Shown piece by piece: positions 34,165 to 43,242 of a stretch of 64,000 nucleotides of DNA. Each line of letters starts with the position of its first letter. Position 1 is the stretch's first letter. Made by a program: the position numbers and the translations under genes. Source of the stretch: Salinibacillus xinjiangensis (GTDB lineage Bacteria > Bacillota > Bacilli > Bacillales > Alkalibacillaceae). The DNA lies in contig NZ_WJNH01000006.1 in assembly GCF_009649735.1 (NCBI RefSeq), positions 63,469-127,468 on the forward strand, written 5' to 3'. Below the pieces are notes generated by a model that saw only the letters and a list, made by a program, of their open reading frames with translations, was not told where the DNA came from and made no database searches.

Positions 34165-35280
34165 TTACAAATCATAGGTCTTGAGATCAACAGTAAATTT
34201 CTTTAAAGCTTCTTCATCAACCTCATAGCCAATGCCAGGTTGGTCTGGGACCTTTATCACGCCGTTTTTGACGGAGACCTCTGGTTGAATAATATCTTGT
34301 TCCCAGTAGTGTGATGATCCTGCTGTATCTCCTGGCATCACAAATTGGGATAATGTAGTTAAGGCAATATTGTGAGCACGCCCCACCCCGGCTTCTAGCA
34401 TGCCCCCGCACCACACTGGTATATCGTGTTTCCTGCAATAATCATGAATGCGTTTGGCTTCCGTAATACCGCCAACTCTTCCTATTTTAATGTTTATAAT
34501 TTTGCAGGCACCTAATTGTATTGCCATTTTCGCATCGGTTAGAGAATGAATGCTCTCATCTAAGCAAATAGGAGTGTTCAGTTCTTCCTGTAGTTTAGCA
34601 TGGTCGAGGATCTCATCATCTTTCAAGGGTTGTTCAATCATCATTAGGCCTAAGTTATCTAGCTGTTTTAAGTGCTCCGCATCCTCCAATGTGTAAGCAG
34701 AATTTGCATCTGCCATAATTGGTGTATTAGGAAAATGCTTACGTACTTCACGGAGCACGTTAACATCGTGACCAGGCTTAATTTTTATTTTCATCCGTTT
34801 ATAGCCTTCCTGTACATAATGTTCGATTGTTTTTAATAAGTCCTTAATTGTCGGTTGTATGCCAATGCTAATCCCTACATCAATTTCTTGCTTCATACCA
34901 CCAATGGCTTTTGACAAAGGGATATTCTCACGCTTGGCATATAAATCCCAAATAGCCCCCTCTAATGTGGCCTTAGCCATATTATTCCGTTTCACACTAG
35001 AGAATAATTGGGTTACGTCATCTGGATACTGAATGTCATTTTCCTGCAAAATTTTTATAAGGAAATTCTCTATGACGTGCAAAGAAGTTTCCACGGTCTC
35101 CTCTGTATACCATGGGCTTGCAAAAGCAACCGATTCTCCAAAACCACGATTCCCATCACCATCTATCACTTCCGAAATAAAGAACTCTTTTTCCTGTACT
35201 GAGCCGAAACTTGTAGTAAAGGGATTGTTCAAGCGCATTTTTAATCTATGTAATTTCATTTGTTTTAAAGGAATTGTCAT
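34165..35280 (-). CDS. menC: o-succinylbenzoate synthase / N-succinylamino acid racemase (enolase superfamily)
   Basis: A 371-residue enolase-superfamily enzyme of the MenC/NSAR type. The acid/base lysines are in YKRMKIKIKPGHD and KIINIKIGRVGGITEAKRI; metal ligands are in MADANSAYT, MIEQPL and CLDESIHS. It dehydrates SHCHC to o-succinylbenzoate in menaquinone synthesis, and many close relatives also racemise N-succinyl amino acids. It is isolated from other men genes, which leaves the racemase role open. AGGAGG lies eight bases ahead of the ATG. Confidence 0.85.
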   Translation of the reverse strand: MTIPLKQMKLHRLKMRLNNPFTTSFGSVQEKEFFISEVIDGDGNRGFGESVAFASPWYTEETVETSLHVIENFLIKILQENDIQYPDDVTQLFSSVKRNNMAKATLEGAIWDLYAKRENIPLSKAIGGMKQEIDVGISIGIQPTIKDLLKTIEHYVQEGYKRMKIKIKPGHDVNVLREVRKHFPNTPIMADANSAYTLEDAEHLKQLDNLGLMMIEQPLKDDEILDHAKLQEELNTPICLDESIHSLTDAKMAIQLGACKIINIKIGRVGGITEAKRIHDYCRKHDIPVWCGGMLEAGVGRAHNIALTTLSQFVMPGDTAGSSHYWEQDIIQPEVSVKNGVIKVPDQPGIGYEVDEEALKKFTVDLKTYDL

Positions 35281-35452
35281 ATGAGCAGTCCTCCTAGTAA
35301 TAGCTGTACTTTATCATAATTTATACAAGTTCTACATAAATATTGTTTTGTTTTAAAAACGATGTCAATAACTACCACTGCTATTTAGGCCAAATTATCT
35401 AAAATTTTTAGTATAATAGAAATATAGAGATAGACACGAGGGGGAGACAACT

Positions 35453-36412
35453 TTGAAAAAGAAACGCTTAATGAAATGGGGGATAGGGCTAGTTGCAGTC
35501 CTATTAATCATAGATATTATAGCCAGTCATTATTTTTATAATCTAGCAATCGAACGGAATGTAAAGGATTTTTTAAATGGAAATGAGGATTTAGAAGTAT
35601 CCGGGGAAGCCATGGATGTTTTACTGGAAGGGAACTGGCGTGACTGGGTTGCCGATCAAGATTTTGAGGAATGGGAGCTTGAGTCCTTTGACGGATTGAA
35701 GCTTAAGGGCTACTTTTTAGAAGCAAAGGAGCCAACCGATAAAACGGTTATATTTGCACACGGCTATCTAGGGAACGGTAAACAGATGGGCTTGTACGGC
35801 CAATATTATTATGAACAGCTCGGGTACAATATTTTCACAGCCGATATGCGAGGACATGGTCAGAGTGAGGGAGATTACATTGGTTTTGGCTGGCATGATC
35901 GGTTAGATTATCTTGATTGGATTGACATGGTCATGGCAAAGCAAGGTCCATCGACAGAGATTGTTTTACATGGAGTTTCCATGGGAGCAGCAACCGTATT
36001 GATGACAAGTGGTGAGGAGCTTCCTAGCAATGTGAAAGCTGTCGTTGCAGATAGTCCTTATACATCCGTATATGACTTGTTCAAGTATCAAATGAACCGT
36101 ATGTATAACCTACCAGCATTCCCGGTTTTACCTAGTACAAGTTTAGTAACGGATCTGCGTGCGGGCTATTCATTAACAGAGGCTTCGGCATTGAAACAGG
36201 TGAAAAAGGCGGACGTTCCGATTTTATATATTCACGGAAATGACGATGCGTTCGTGCCAACAACGATGTCTAGAGAATTATATGAAAATACGAAAAGTGA
36301 TGCGGAGCTGATTACCTTTGACGGGTCTAGCCATGGTGAGGCGTTTGTGATTCATGAAGAAAAATATGTGGATAAGTTAAATCAGTTTTTACAGGAGTAT
36401 ATGGGTAAATAG
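35453..36412 (+). CDS. membrane-anchored alpha/beta hydrolase
   Basis: A 319-residue hydrolase with an N-terminal hydrophobic anchor (WGIGLVAVLLIIDIIASHYF), followed by an alpha/beta fold: VIFAHGYLGNGKQM, DMRGHGQSEGDYIGFGWHDR, nucleophile LHGVSMGAATV, acid in LYIHGNDDAFVP and His in DGSSHGEAF. It resembles the Bacillus YqkD-type exported hydrolases. TTG start behind GGGGGAGA. Substrate unknown. Confidence 0.85.
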   Translation: MKKKRLMKWGIGLVAVLLIIDIIASHYFYNLAIERNVKDFLNGNEDLEVSGEAMDVLLEGNWRDWVADQDFEEWELESFDGLKLKGYFLEAKEPTDKTVIFAHGYLGNGKQMGLYGQYYYEQLGYNIFTADMRGHGQSEGDYIGFGWHDRLDYLDWIDMVMAKQGPSTEIVLHGVSMGAATVLMTSGEELPSNVKAVVADSPYTSVYDLFKYQMNRMYNLPAFPVLPSTSLVTDLRAGYSLTEASALKQVKKADVPILYIHGNDDAFVPTTMSRELYENTKSDAELITFDGSSHGEAFVIHEEKYVDKLNQFLQEYMGK

Positions 36413-36413
36413 C

Positions 36414-36447
36414 AAAAGGGTGCCGTTCATTTTCGGCACCCTTTGTT
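36414..36447 (+). terminator. rho-independent terminator
   Basis: AAAAGGGTGCCG pairs with CGGCACCCTTTG around TTCATTTT, just after the hydrolase stop. Confidence 0.85.
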
Positions 36448-36544
36448 ACATACTCAAAACGGAGATCCATAAGCCAATTGCAAAACAAATTTCAAAGTAC
36501 CAGTGGTGTCGAGCAGCCCATTTCATGCTGTATATTTCTTCCAT
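36446..36544 (-). CDS. possible 32-residue membrane peptide
   Basis: On the minus strand a short frame reads MEEIYSMKWAARHHWYFEIC and continues FAIGLWISVLSM. It has a charged start and one hydrophobic segment, which is plausible for a small membrane protein. There is no clear ribosome site, and the end touches the neighbour's terminator. Weak; the rest of 36413-36623 holds nothing I can support. Confidence 0.25.
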   Translation of the reverse strand: MEEIYSMKWAARHHWYFEICFAIGLWISVLSM

Positions 36545-36623
36545 CAGGAGGGGGGCAGCTTTGGAAGTCGTTGTACTGATACTAAAAGGACCACATATCT
36601 GACTAATATGTGTGTTCCTAAAA

Positions 36624-37538
36624 TCATAATTTACCTTGATATGCTTCTTTTAATTTTCCTATATCAAATTTTTTCATCTGAAGAAAAGCTTTGATTAATC
36701 GCTCCATTTGCTCTTTTGTCCCATTTGCCATCATTTCTCCCATCACTTCTGGCCAAACTTGCCAGGATACACCATACTTGTCCTTCAGCCAACCACATTG
36801 TTCTGCTTTTGGATCTGATGAAAGTTTTTCCCAGTAATCATCTATTTCCTTTTGGTTTTCACACCGAACCAAAAGTGAAACAGCTTCATTAAATTTGAAA
36901 TCATGGGAATGAGCGCTGTCCATCGCAACAAACCACTGCTTCTCAAGCATAAAATCGGTAAACATCATAGTCCCTTCCTTATCCGGTTCCATGCCTGCTG
37001 GATAGCGAGCAATTTGTCCACGTTTCGAATCCTTGAAAACAGAAAGATAAAAATCACTAGCTTCCTCTGCCTTACCACAGACATCTTGAACAAACATCAA
37101 TGAAGGTATAATAAATGGTCGTTCTTCATCATCTGGGTTCATGAGATTCAATTGCCATGTCAATCCATACTTATCCTGTATCCAACCGTACCGCTGACTG
37201 AATGGATATTCCTGAAGGGGCATAAGTGGTGTACCGCCTTGGAACAGCTTATCCCAAAGCTGATCCAGGTTTTCCCTTGCGTTCGCATCTTTAGAAGGAT
37301 CAAAATTGACAAAAAATGAAATCGATGGGTTGAACTGAAAATGTGGCCCTCCATTGATGGCCATGAATGAATATCCTGAGAGGTGAAAGGAAACGAGATC
37401 ACTGTCACCAGATGGGGTGTCGTGGATGGTGGACATATTGGTGATTTTTGAGTCGGGAAAAATGGATGTGTAAAATTGAGCGGCTTCATTTGCTTCTTGG
37501 TTAAACCAAAGGTGCGGGACAATTTTTTGTTCGCTCAT
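36624..37538 (-). CDS. tandem-domain VOC/PhnB-like protein
   Basis: A 304-residue protein of two PhnB-like vicinal-oxygen-chelate domains in tandem (about residues 5-135 and 143-270). Each ends with the repeat signature: RYGWIQDKYGLTWQLNL and QCGWLKDKYGVSWQVWPEVM. Domain starts are PHLWFNQEANEAAQFYTSIF and PSLMFVQDVCGKAEEASDFY. The C-terminal helix KAFLQMKKFDIGKLKEAYQG is usual for this group. Older annotations call it 3-demethylubiquinone methyltransferase; no such activity should be assumed. Confidence 0.88.
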   Translation of the reverse strand: MSEQKIVPHLWFNQEANEAAQFYTSIFPDSKITNMSTIHDTPSGDSDLVSFHLSGYSFMAINGGPHFQFNPSISFFVNFDPSKDANARENLDQLWDKLFQGGTPLMPLQEYPFSQRYGWIQDKYGLTWQLNLMNPDDEERPFIIPSLMFVQDVCGKAEEASDFYLSVFKDSKRGQIARYPAGMEPDKEGTMMFTDFMLEKQWFVAMDSAHSHDFKFNEAVSLLVRCENQKEIDDYWEKLSSDPKAEQCGWLKDKYGVSWQVWPEVMGEMMANGTKEQMERLIKAFLQMKKFDIGKLKEAYQGKL

Positions 37539-37878
37539 TAATCTGTCCTCCTTTTCATTATTTGTAATTCTTGTTAGACCAGTTGTTGTGTTAAGTATTC
37601 CTCAAACGAATAAGGGTCGTCAAGTAATATAACGATGTTTTTTCAGAACAGTATGAAATACCTATTCAATTAAGTAGTTTGAATAAAGAATGCAATAGTG
37701 TTGCCTACTATTTCACAAAATAGCCATACCTTTGTTACACAAATGTGAAAGAATGAGCAAACTTATTTTCAAAGTCCAGAATCGTGTTAAGATGAGAGTG
37801 TAATAAGGAACAGCAAGAATTCTTGTTAAACATTATGTGAAACAATGAACAAACAAAATAATAAGGGAGTCGATAAAT
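37539..37878. other. non-coding gap upstream of doxX-type gene
   Basis: A 340-base A/T-rich divergent intergenic region. It contains several TGTGAAA-like and TTTCACA-like words (37730-37755 and near 37834) that could be binding sites, for example for a Rex-type redox regulator, but no full consensus is present. No gene or hairpin terminator is seen. Confidence 0.4.
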
Positions 37879-38403
37879 ATGTTTAACCAGTTTATTCGCC
37901 ATAATAATATTGTTGCAGGAGTATTAGCATTTATTCGAATCTATCTAGGGTATCACTGGATCACATCTGGCTTTGGCAAAATCACAGGTGGAGGCTTTGA
38001 TGCAAGTGGCTTTATGAAAGGAGCCATTGCGAGTGCAGGTGGGGAACATCCAGCCGTTCAAGGTTGGTGGGCAACATTTCTTGAAAATGTCGCACTACCG
38101 AACGCCGAAATTTTCAGCTACATGGTTATGTGGGGTGAGTTCTTAGTCGGGATTGCACTAATTTTAGGTTTATTCACAAACTTTGCCGCTATCATGGCTA
38201 TTACAATGAACTTTGCTTTCTTATTCAGTGGAACAGTTAGCACCAACGCTCAAATGGTATTATTAACTGTCTTTATCATTGCTGCAGGCCACAATGCTGG
38301 TAAATTTGGTCTTGACCGCTGGGTAATTCCTTTCCTACGCGACCACAATCTAACTTTTAATAGAGGGAATAAAAATCATAAAAAACATGTTGCTACTGTT
38401 TAA
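37879..38403 (+). CDS. DoxX-family membrane protein
   Basis: A 174-residue integral membrane protein with four hydrophobic segments and the DoxX pattern: AFIRIYLGYHWITSGFGKIT, MVMWGEFLVGIALILGLFTN, FAAIMAITMNFAFLFSGTVS and AAGHNAGKFGLDRWVIP. The family includes subunits of membrane oxidoreductases and thiol-stress proteins such as CatD. AAGGGAG precedes the ATG. Monocistronic with its own terminator. Confidence 0.88.
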   Translation: MFNQFIRHNNIVAGVLAFIRIYLGYHWITSGFGKITGGGFDASGFMKGAIASAGGEHPAVQGWWATFLENVALPNAEIFSYMVMWGEFLVGIALILGLFTNFAAIMAITMNFAFLFSGTVSTNAQMVLLTVFIIAAGHNAGKFGLDRWVIPFLRDHNLTFNRGNKNHKKHVATV

Positions 38404-38408
38404 TAGAA

Positions 38409-38441
38409 GAGGCTGACGCTTAGGGCGTCAGTCTTTTTTTA
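38409..38441 (+). terminator. rho-independent terminator
   Basis: AGAGGCTGACGC and GCGTCAGTCTTTTTTT form a hairpin with U-tract right after the DoxX gene. Confidence 0.9.
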
Positions 38442-38578
38442 TGGACAAGACGGTATCAATCCGTAAAATTGCTGCCCAAATCAGCAAAATCCACAACTTT
38501 ATCCGTAAATCTCCTAAAAAGGGAATGCGCCATCTCCTCACGAAATATACATAGAGTATGACTGAAGGAGTGAGGAGC

Positions 38579-39526
38579 TTGGTTAAGCGGGAAGAATTTT
38601 TTCTAAATGCTGAGGATGGGACGAAAATTATCACTCAGAGCTGGACAGGAAATGCGAGTCAAAAACCTAAGGCGCTTGTGCAAATTGCTCATGGTATGGC
38701 CGAGCATATTCAAAGATATGATTCTTTTGCTAGAAAGCTAGTTTCCGAGGATATATATGTGTTCGGGAATGATCATCGGGGTCATGGAAAAACAGGTGAA
38801 GGCCAAGGTAGTTTGGGCCATTTTGCTGATTCGAATGGGTTTGAGAAGGTCGTACAGGATCTGTATTTGCTTACCGTAAAAATGAAAGCGCAATTTCCTA
38901 ATATCCCGTTTATTTTATTTGGACACAGTATGGGATCTTTTTTAGCTCGTCGGTATGTTCAGCTTTTCGGACATGAAATCAAGGGATTAATTTTGTCAGG
39001 TACAGGTGGAAATCCTGGGTTGATGGGTAAAATTGGAAAAATGGTGGCCAAGCGTGAAATCAATAAACACGGAAAAACTCGTCCCAGTGATACTATGAAT
39101 AAGTTGACGTTTGGAGGCTATAACAAAAAATTTAAACCGGCACAAACAGAATTTGATTGGTTAACACGCGACAAACAAGTAATCAAGGAGTATATGGAGG
39201 ATTCCCGCTGTGGTCAAGTCTGTTCTGCTCAATTCTATTATGACCTTCTAGATGGCATTGACGTGATCAATCGTCGTGAAAATATCGAAAAGGTACCAAA
39301 AGAGCTACCGATTTTTCTCCTATCAGGTGATGAAGACCCGGTTGGCAACTTTAAAAAAGGGGTCATCGAAACCTACCACGATTATGAAAAGGCGGGATTA
39401 ATCAATCTATCGTGCAAGTTTTATTCGAATGCGCGTCACGAGATTTTGAATGAAATCAATCGTGAGGAAGTTATGGACGATATTTTAAGCTGGATTCATA
39501 ACCAATTACAAAAGGAGAGGGTATAG
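38579..39526 (+). CDS. alpha/beta hydrolase, monoacylglycerol lipase-like
   Basis: A 315-residue soluble hydrolase of the lysophospholipase/monoglyceride lipase group: VQIAHGMAEHIQRYDSFARK, NDHRGHGKTGEGQG, nucleophile LFGHSMGSFLARRYVQ, acid Asp in LLSGDEDPVG and His in YSNARHEILNE. TTG 38579 is preferred because AAGGAG lies nine bases upstream; ATG 38558 in frame has no site. The next gene starts at the base after its stop codon. Confidence 0.87.
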   Translation: MVKREEFFLNAEDGTKIITQSWTGNASQKPKALVQIAHGMAEHIQRYDSFARKLVSEDIYVFGNDHRGHGKTGEGQGSLGHFADSNGFEKVVQDLYLLTVKMKAQFPNIPFILFGHSMGSFLARRYVQLFGHEIKGLILSGTGGNPGLMGKIGKMVAKREINKHGKTRPSDTMNKLTFGGYNKKFKPAQTEFDWLTRDKQVIKEYMEDSRCGQVCSAQFYYDLLDGIDVINRRENIEKVPKELPIFLLSGDEDPVGNFKKGVIETYHDYEKAGLINLSCKFYSNARHEILNEINREEVMDDILSWIHNQLQKERV

Positions 39527-40021
39527 ATGATGGAAAAAAATGATCGAATACGTGAGGAACTTTTGGGGAGTATAGACGGTTTGACCGATGAAAGGCTGAA
39601 CCAACAGGTAGAAGAGGGGGCCTGGTCGATCATGCAAATTTTGGAGCATCTTTATCTCATTGAGCAATTTGTTGCTAAAACCATTGAAGATGAGGTAGAA
39701 AACGGACAACCTAAGCCTGCTCGTGACAAGCCCATTCATTTAACTCCAAACCGAAAAACAAAGGTAGATGCGCCTAAGTTTCTTACACCTTCTAGTGAAT
39801 TTCATACAACAGTCGATATCAAACAGAAACTAGCAAACTCTCGTCAAAAGCTGAAGGATGTGGTAAGTGGGGTTGATGTAAATGTGCTTAAGGGTAAGGC
39901 CACAAAACATCCGGCATTCGGCACTTTGCGTTTAGACCAGTGGGTACAATTTGTTGGCTATCATGAAAAAAGACATTTGGAACAGATTGAAGAAGTAAAG
40001 GAACAATTAACAGAAAGCTGA
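39527..40021 (+). CDS. DinB-family protein
   Basis: A 164-residue four-helix-bundle protein of the DinB/YfiT type. The metal-binding histidines are in MQILEHLYLIEQF and VGYHEKRHLEQI, the third of the set being replaced or contributed elsewhere. Family members include thiol transferases that use bacillithiol. AAAGGAGAGG supports ATG 39527 (or 39530). Translationally coupled to the upstream hydrolase. Confidence 0.85.
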   Translation: MMEKNDRIREELLGSIDGLTDERLNQQVEEGAWSIMQILEHLYLIEQFVAKTIEDEVENGQPKPARDKPIHLTPNRKTKVDAPKFLTPSSEFHTTVDIKQKLANSRQKLKDVVSGVDVNVLKGKATKHPAFGTLRLDQWVQFVGYHEKRHLEQIEEVKEQLTES

Positions 40022-40089
40022 AACTTTACATTTTAATTTTCTGAATAATCTGTTATAATTTGGTTGAACTTGAATTTTTTCGCATGAAC

Positions 40090-40107
40090 ATACCAACTGG
40101 TTAGTAT
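40090..40107 (+). promoter_or_regulatory. candidate TetR operator upstream of the acyl-CoA operon
   Basis: ATACCAACTGGTTAGTAT is an imperfect 18-bp palindrome (two mismatched pairs) about 75 bases before the first gene of the operon, which encodes its own TetR regulator. Related words (ACCnAC-GTTnGT) are common TetR operators. A -35/-10 pair could not be placed with confidence. Confidence 0.5.
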
Positions 40108-40182
40108 TATGAAAATAGGAGCTAGTGGTTTGTTTCATTGCGAAAGAATGTAAGCGTTAACATAGGGCTTAGGGAGGAAAAA

Positions 40183-40962
40183 ATGGTGAGCATTTTAGAT
40201 CAATTATTTCAACTCGATGGAAAAGTAGCGTTAGTAACCGGAGGAGGAAGAGGGCTAGGAAAACAAATTGCCCTTACATTTGCAGAGGCGGGGGCCAAGG
40301 TCATGGTTTGCTCTCGTAAGGTCGATGCCTGTGAAGAAACGGTTAAAGAAATTGAGAATTTAGGTGGTGAGGGGTTGGCTATCGCCTGTGATGTATCAGA
40401 TCCCGAGCAAGTCCAAAAAGCGGTCGACCAAACCTTAGAGCACTTTGGTCAAATTGATATTTTGGTCAATAACAGTGGAGCCTCTTGGGGAGCACCAGTC
40501 TTAGAAATGCCGATTGAAGCATGGTATAAAGTGATGAATGTCAATGCAACGGGAACGTTTTTGATGTCCCAGGCTGTTGGTAAGCATATGGTAGACCGTA
40601 AAAGCGGTAAGATTATTAATATATCATCTGTTGCGGGTTTAAATGGGGTTGACCCCCGTGTACTTGATGCAGTTGGTTACAATGCGAGTAAGGGTGCCAT
40701 TGCCACCATGACGAAGGATTTAGCGGCGAAGTGGGGACCGTATAATATCAATGTAAATGCGATTGCACCAGGATTTTTTCCAACAAAGATGACGAAGGGT
40801 GTATTGGCAATGGCTGGTGAAGCTATCGTGGAACGCACTCCATTAGGGCGACTAGGTAGTGACGATGACATTAAAGGAGTAGCTTTATTTTTGGCGTCCA
40901 AAGCTTCTGATTATGTGACTGGAGATATTATTTCTGTTGATGGTGGGATGAATGCCATGTAA
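40183..40962 (+). CDS. short-chain dehydrogenase, acyl-CoA operon
   Basis: A 259-residue SDR with VTGGGRGLGKQIAL, NNSGASWG, ISSVAGLNG, catalytic YNASKGAIATM and a C-terminal DYVTGDIISVDGGMNAM. First gene of a seven-gene run for activation and oxidation of an acyl chain, so the likely substrate is a hydroxy- or oxo-acyl derivative. ATG 40183 follows AGGGAGGAAA; an in-frame start 45 bases earlier has no site. Confidence 0.88.
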   Translation: MVSILDQLFQLDGKVALVTGGGRGLGKQIALTFAEAGAKVMVCSRKVDACEETVKEIENLGGEGLAIACDVSDPEQVQKAVDQTLEHFGQIDILVNNSGASWGAPVLEMPIEAWYKVMNVNATGTFLMSQAVGKHMVDRKSGKIINISSVAGLNGVDPRVLDAVGYNASKGAIATMTKDLAAKWGPYNINVNAIAPGFFPTKMTKGVLAMAGEAIVERTPLGRLGSDDDIKGVALFLASKASDYVTGDIISVDGGMNAM

Positions 40963-41002
40963 AACGTGGCAAAAAATATACCTTTAAGGGAGGAAATCTA
41001 TA

Positions 41003-42604
41003 GTGGAAAAAGTATGGTTTAACCATTATCCACAACATGTCCAAACAGAATTGGAGATTCCGGAGCAGTCAGTTTATGATATGCTGGCACGTACAATTTC
41101 AACGTACAAAAAGCATAAGGCCATTTATTTTTATGGAAGGGAAATTACCTACCAAGAGCTCGGTGTTCAAACGGGCGCATTTGCATCTAGACTTCAAGAA
41201 AACGGTTTAGTCAAAGGGGATCGAGTGGCGATTATGCTGCCAAACTGTCCTCAATATGTCATCAGCTATTACGGTACATTACAAGCAGGTGGGACGGTAA
41301 CACAGGTTAATCCCATGTTAGTGGGCCAAGAACTGCAGCATATTCTAAATGATTCTGGTGCAGAAACGATTGTCATCTATAAGCCTATCCTTCCTGTTCT
41401 GAATCAAATTATCGACCAAACATCTGTTAAGCAAGTCATCCAAGTAAGCCTTGGAGAACAGGCAGCAGAGGATGATTTAGCTGTTGAATTTACCGAGTAT
41501 CTTAAACAAGCGAGTAAGCCGCCTACACCAGTAGACATCAATCCTTCTGAGGATGTGGCTGTATTGCAATATACAGGGGGAACGACAGGGCGGTCTAAAG
41601 GGGCCATGCTCACCCATCGAAATATTGTCTCCAATACACTTCAGGCCTATGAATTTTTTAAGGATGAAATTACCCTTGGAGAAGAGCGATATTTAACGGT
41701 GATCCCACTTTTTCATGTGTTTGGCATGACATCTGGAATGAATTTATCCATCTTTACCGGCTCCATGAATATTCTACTACCGAAATTTGAATTAGAAGAA
41801 GTTCTTCAAACCATCAAAGACCTCCAACCAACTACTTTTCCAGGTGTTCCAACCATGTATGTAGCGATCACAAGTCATCCAAAAGCAGAGGAATATGGGT
41901 TAGGTAGTATACGTATTTGTAATAGTGGAAGTGCCCCTATGCCTGGAGAATTATTGCGTTCCTTTGAGAAGAAAACAGGCGCATTGATTTTAGAGGGCTA
42001 TGGATTATCTGAGGCGTCTCCTATAACACACTGTAATCCGATGTTTGCAGAAAGGAAGCCAGGAAGTATTGGCATTGGGTTTCCTTCTACTGAATATAAA
42101 GTGGTGGATCTATCTGACGGTAGCAAAGAGGTTCCTTATGGAGAAAATGGAGAGCTCATTATTAAAGGACCTCAAGTGATGAAGGGGTATTGGAATATGC
42201 CTGATGAAACCGCCAATACGCTACGTGATGGCTGGTTATATACGGGTGATATTGCTCGCATGGATGAGGACGGCTATGTGTATATTGTCGATCGGAAAAA
42301 GGATTTAATTATTGCCAGTGGCTACAATGTTTATCCCCGAGATGTAGAGGAGGTTCTTTACGAGCATCCAGCTGTTCAGGAGGCTGTTGTCGTAGGGATT
42401 CCAGACGCCTATCGTGGTGAAACAGTAAAGGCTGTAGCGGTACTGAAAGAGGGCCGCCAATGTACCGAAGAGGACATGATAGCCTACTGTCGGGAAAATC
42501 TAGCAGCCTACAAGGTACCACGAATGGTAGAGTTTAGAGATGAATTGCCTAAAACAAACGTCGGAAAAATTTTACGTCGAAAAATTAGAGAAGAGATTGC
42601 TTAA
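41003..42604 (+). CDS. long-chain acyl-CoA synthetase
   Basis: A 533-residue adenylate-forming enzyme that activates a fatty or related carboxylic acid to its CoA thioester. Motifs: YTGGTTGRSKGAMLTHRN (P-loop), EGYGLSEASP, WLYTGDIARMDEDGYVYIVD, RKKDLIIASGYNVYPRDVEE and the catalytic Lys in KTNVGKILRRKI. The GTG start follows GGGAGG. In the operon it supplies the CoA ester to the downstream kinase, dehydrogenases and thioesterase. Confidence 0.92.
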   Translation: MEKVWFNHYPQHVQTELEIPEQSVYDMLARTISTYKKHKAIYFYGREITYQELGVQTGAFASRLQENGLVKGDRVAIMLPNCPQYVISYYGTLQAGGTVTQVNPMLVGQELQHILNDSGAETIVIYKPILPVLNQIIDQTSVKQVIQVSLGEQAAEDDLAVEFTEYLKQASKPPTPVDINPSEDVAVLQYTGGTTGRSKGAMLTHRNIVSNTLQAYEFFKDEITLGEERYLTVIPLFHVFGMTSGMNLSIFTGSMNILLPKFELEEVLQTIKDLQPTTFPGVPTMYVAITSHPKAEEYGLGSIRICNSGSAPMPGELLRSFEKKTGALILEGYGLSEASPITHCNPMFAERKPGSIGIGFPSTEYKVVDLSDGSKEVPYGENGELIIKGPQVMKGYWNMPDETANTLRDGWLYTGDIARMDEDGYVYIVDRKKDLIIASGYNVYPRDVEEVLYEHPAVQEAVVVGIPDAYRGETVKAVAVLKEGRQCTEEDMIAYCRENLAAYKVPRMVEFRDELPKTNVGKILRRKIREEIA

Positions 42605-42653
42605 AGGATAAGGCTGTCCCCTTTCTACTAGTTATCTCCATGGGGGCTTGGAT

Positions 42654-43220
42654 ATGAAAGAAAAAATTATCTCAACTTGTATTAAATGCTTTGAACAAAA
42701 GGGATTTAGTGAAACTTCCATTCAGGATGTTGTTGATGAGCTTGGGGTAACCAAGGGGACGTTTTATTACTATTTTTCAAGCAAAGAACAAGTGTTAATG
42801 ACCATCCACCGTAAATATATTGATACTTTACTAGAACAGCAAGAATCCATCATATTGGATTCGACATTAACGAATAAAGGTAAACTGCAGGGCTTGATTC
42901 ATATGTTGATTACCAACATCAAGCCCCAAGGAAATAGTGCGCGAGTCTTTTTTCGGGAATTTCGCCATCTAAAGGAGTCCCATTTGGAAGAGGTTCGGGA
43001 AAAACGGGATCAGGTTCGTCTTGCCATGGAGATTGTAATCAAAACGGGTATGGAGCAAGGCGAATTCCGTCCCGACTTAGAACCGGACATCGTGACCTTA
43101 GGGATTTTGGGAGCGTGCAACTGGAGTTATCAGTGGTATCAACCAGAGGGACATTTCATGGATACTGAAGTAGCGGATATTTTTCTAGATATGATTTGCA
43201 AAGGAATTGAAACGAAATAG
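42654..43220 (+). CDS. TetR-family regulator of the acyl-CoA operon
   Basis: A 188-residue TetR/AcrR regulator. The HTH is GFSETSIQDVVDELGVTKGT and FYYYFSSKEQVL; the ligand domain has IKPQGNSARVFFREFRHL, as in fatty-acid-type regulators of bacilli (FadR/YsiA-like). ATG 42654 has GGGGG 8 bases ahead. Its place inside the operon suggests that it represses the operon and is released by an acyl-CoA. Confidence 0.9.
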   Translation: MKEKIISTCIKCFEQKGFSETSIQDVVDELGVTKGTFYYYFSSKEQVLMTIHRKYIDTLLEQQESIILDSTLTNKGKLQGLIHMLITNIKPQGNSARVFFREFRHLKESHLEEVREKRDQVRLAMEIVIKTGMEQGEFRPDLEPDIVTLGILGACNWSYQWYQPEGHFMDTEVADIFLDMICKGIETK

Positions 43221-43242
43221 GTTTAAGGGGAGGACGTCAAAC

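Noticed and set aside
37730-37860. Rex redox-regulator sites before the DoxX gene
   Set aside because: TGTGAAA and TTTCACA words occur, but no full palindrome with the right spacing; A/T-rich intergenic DNA gives such words by chance.
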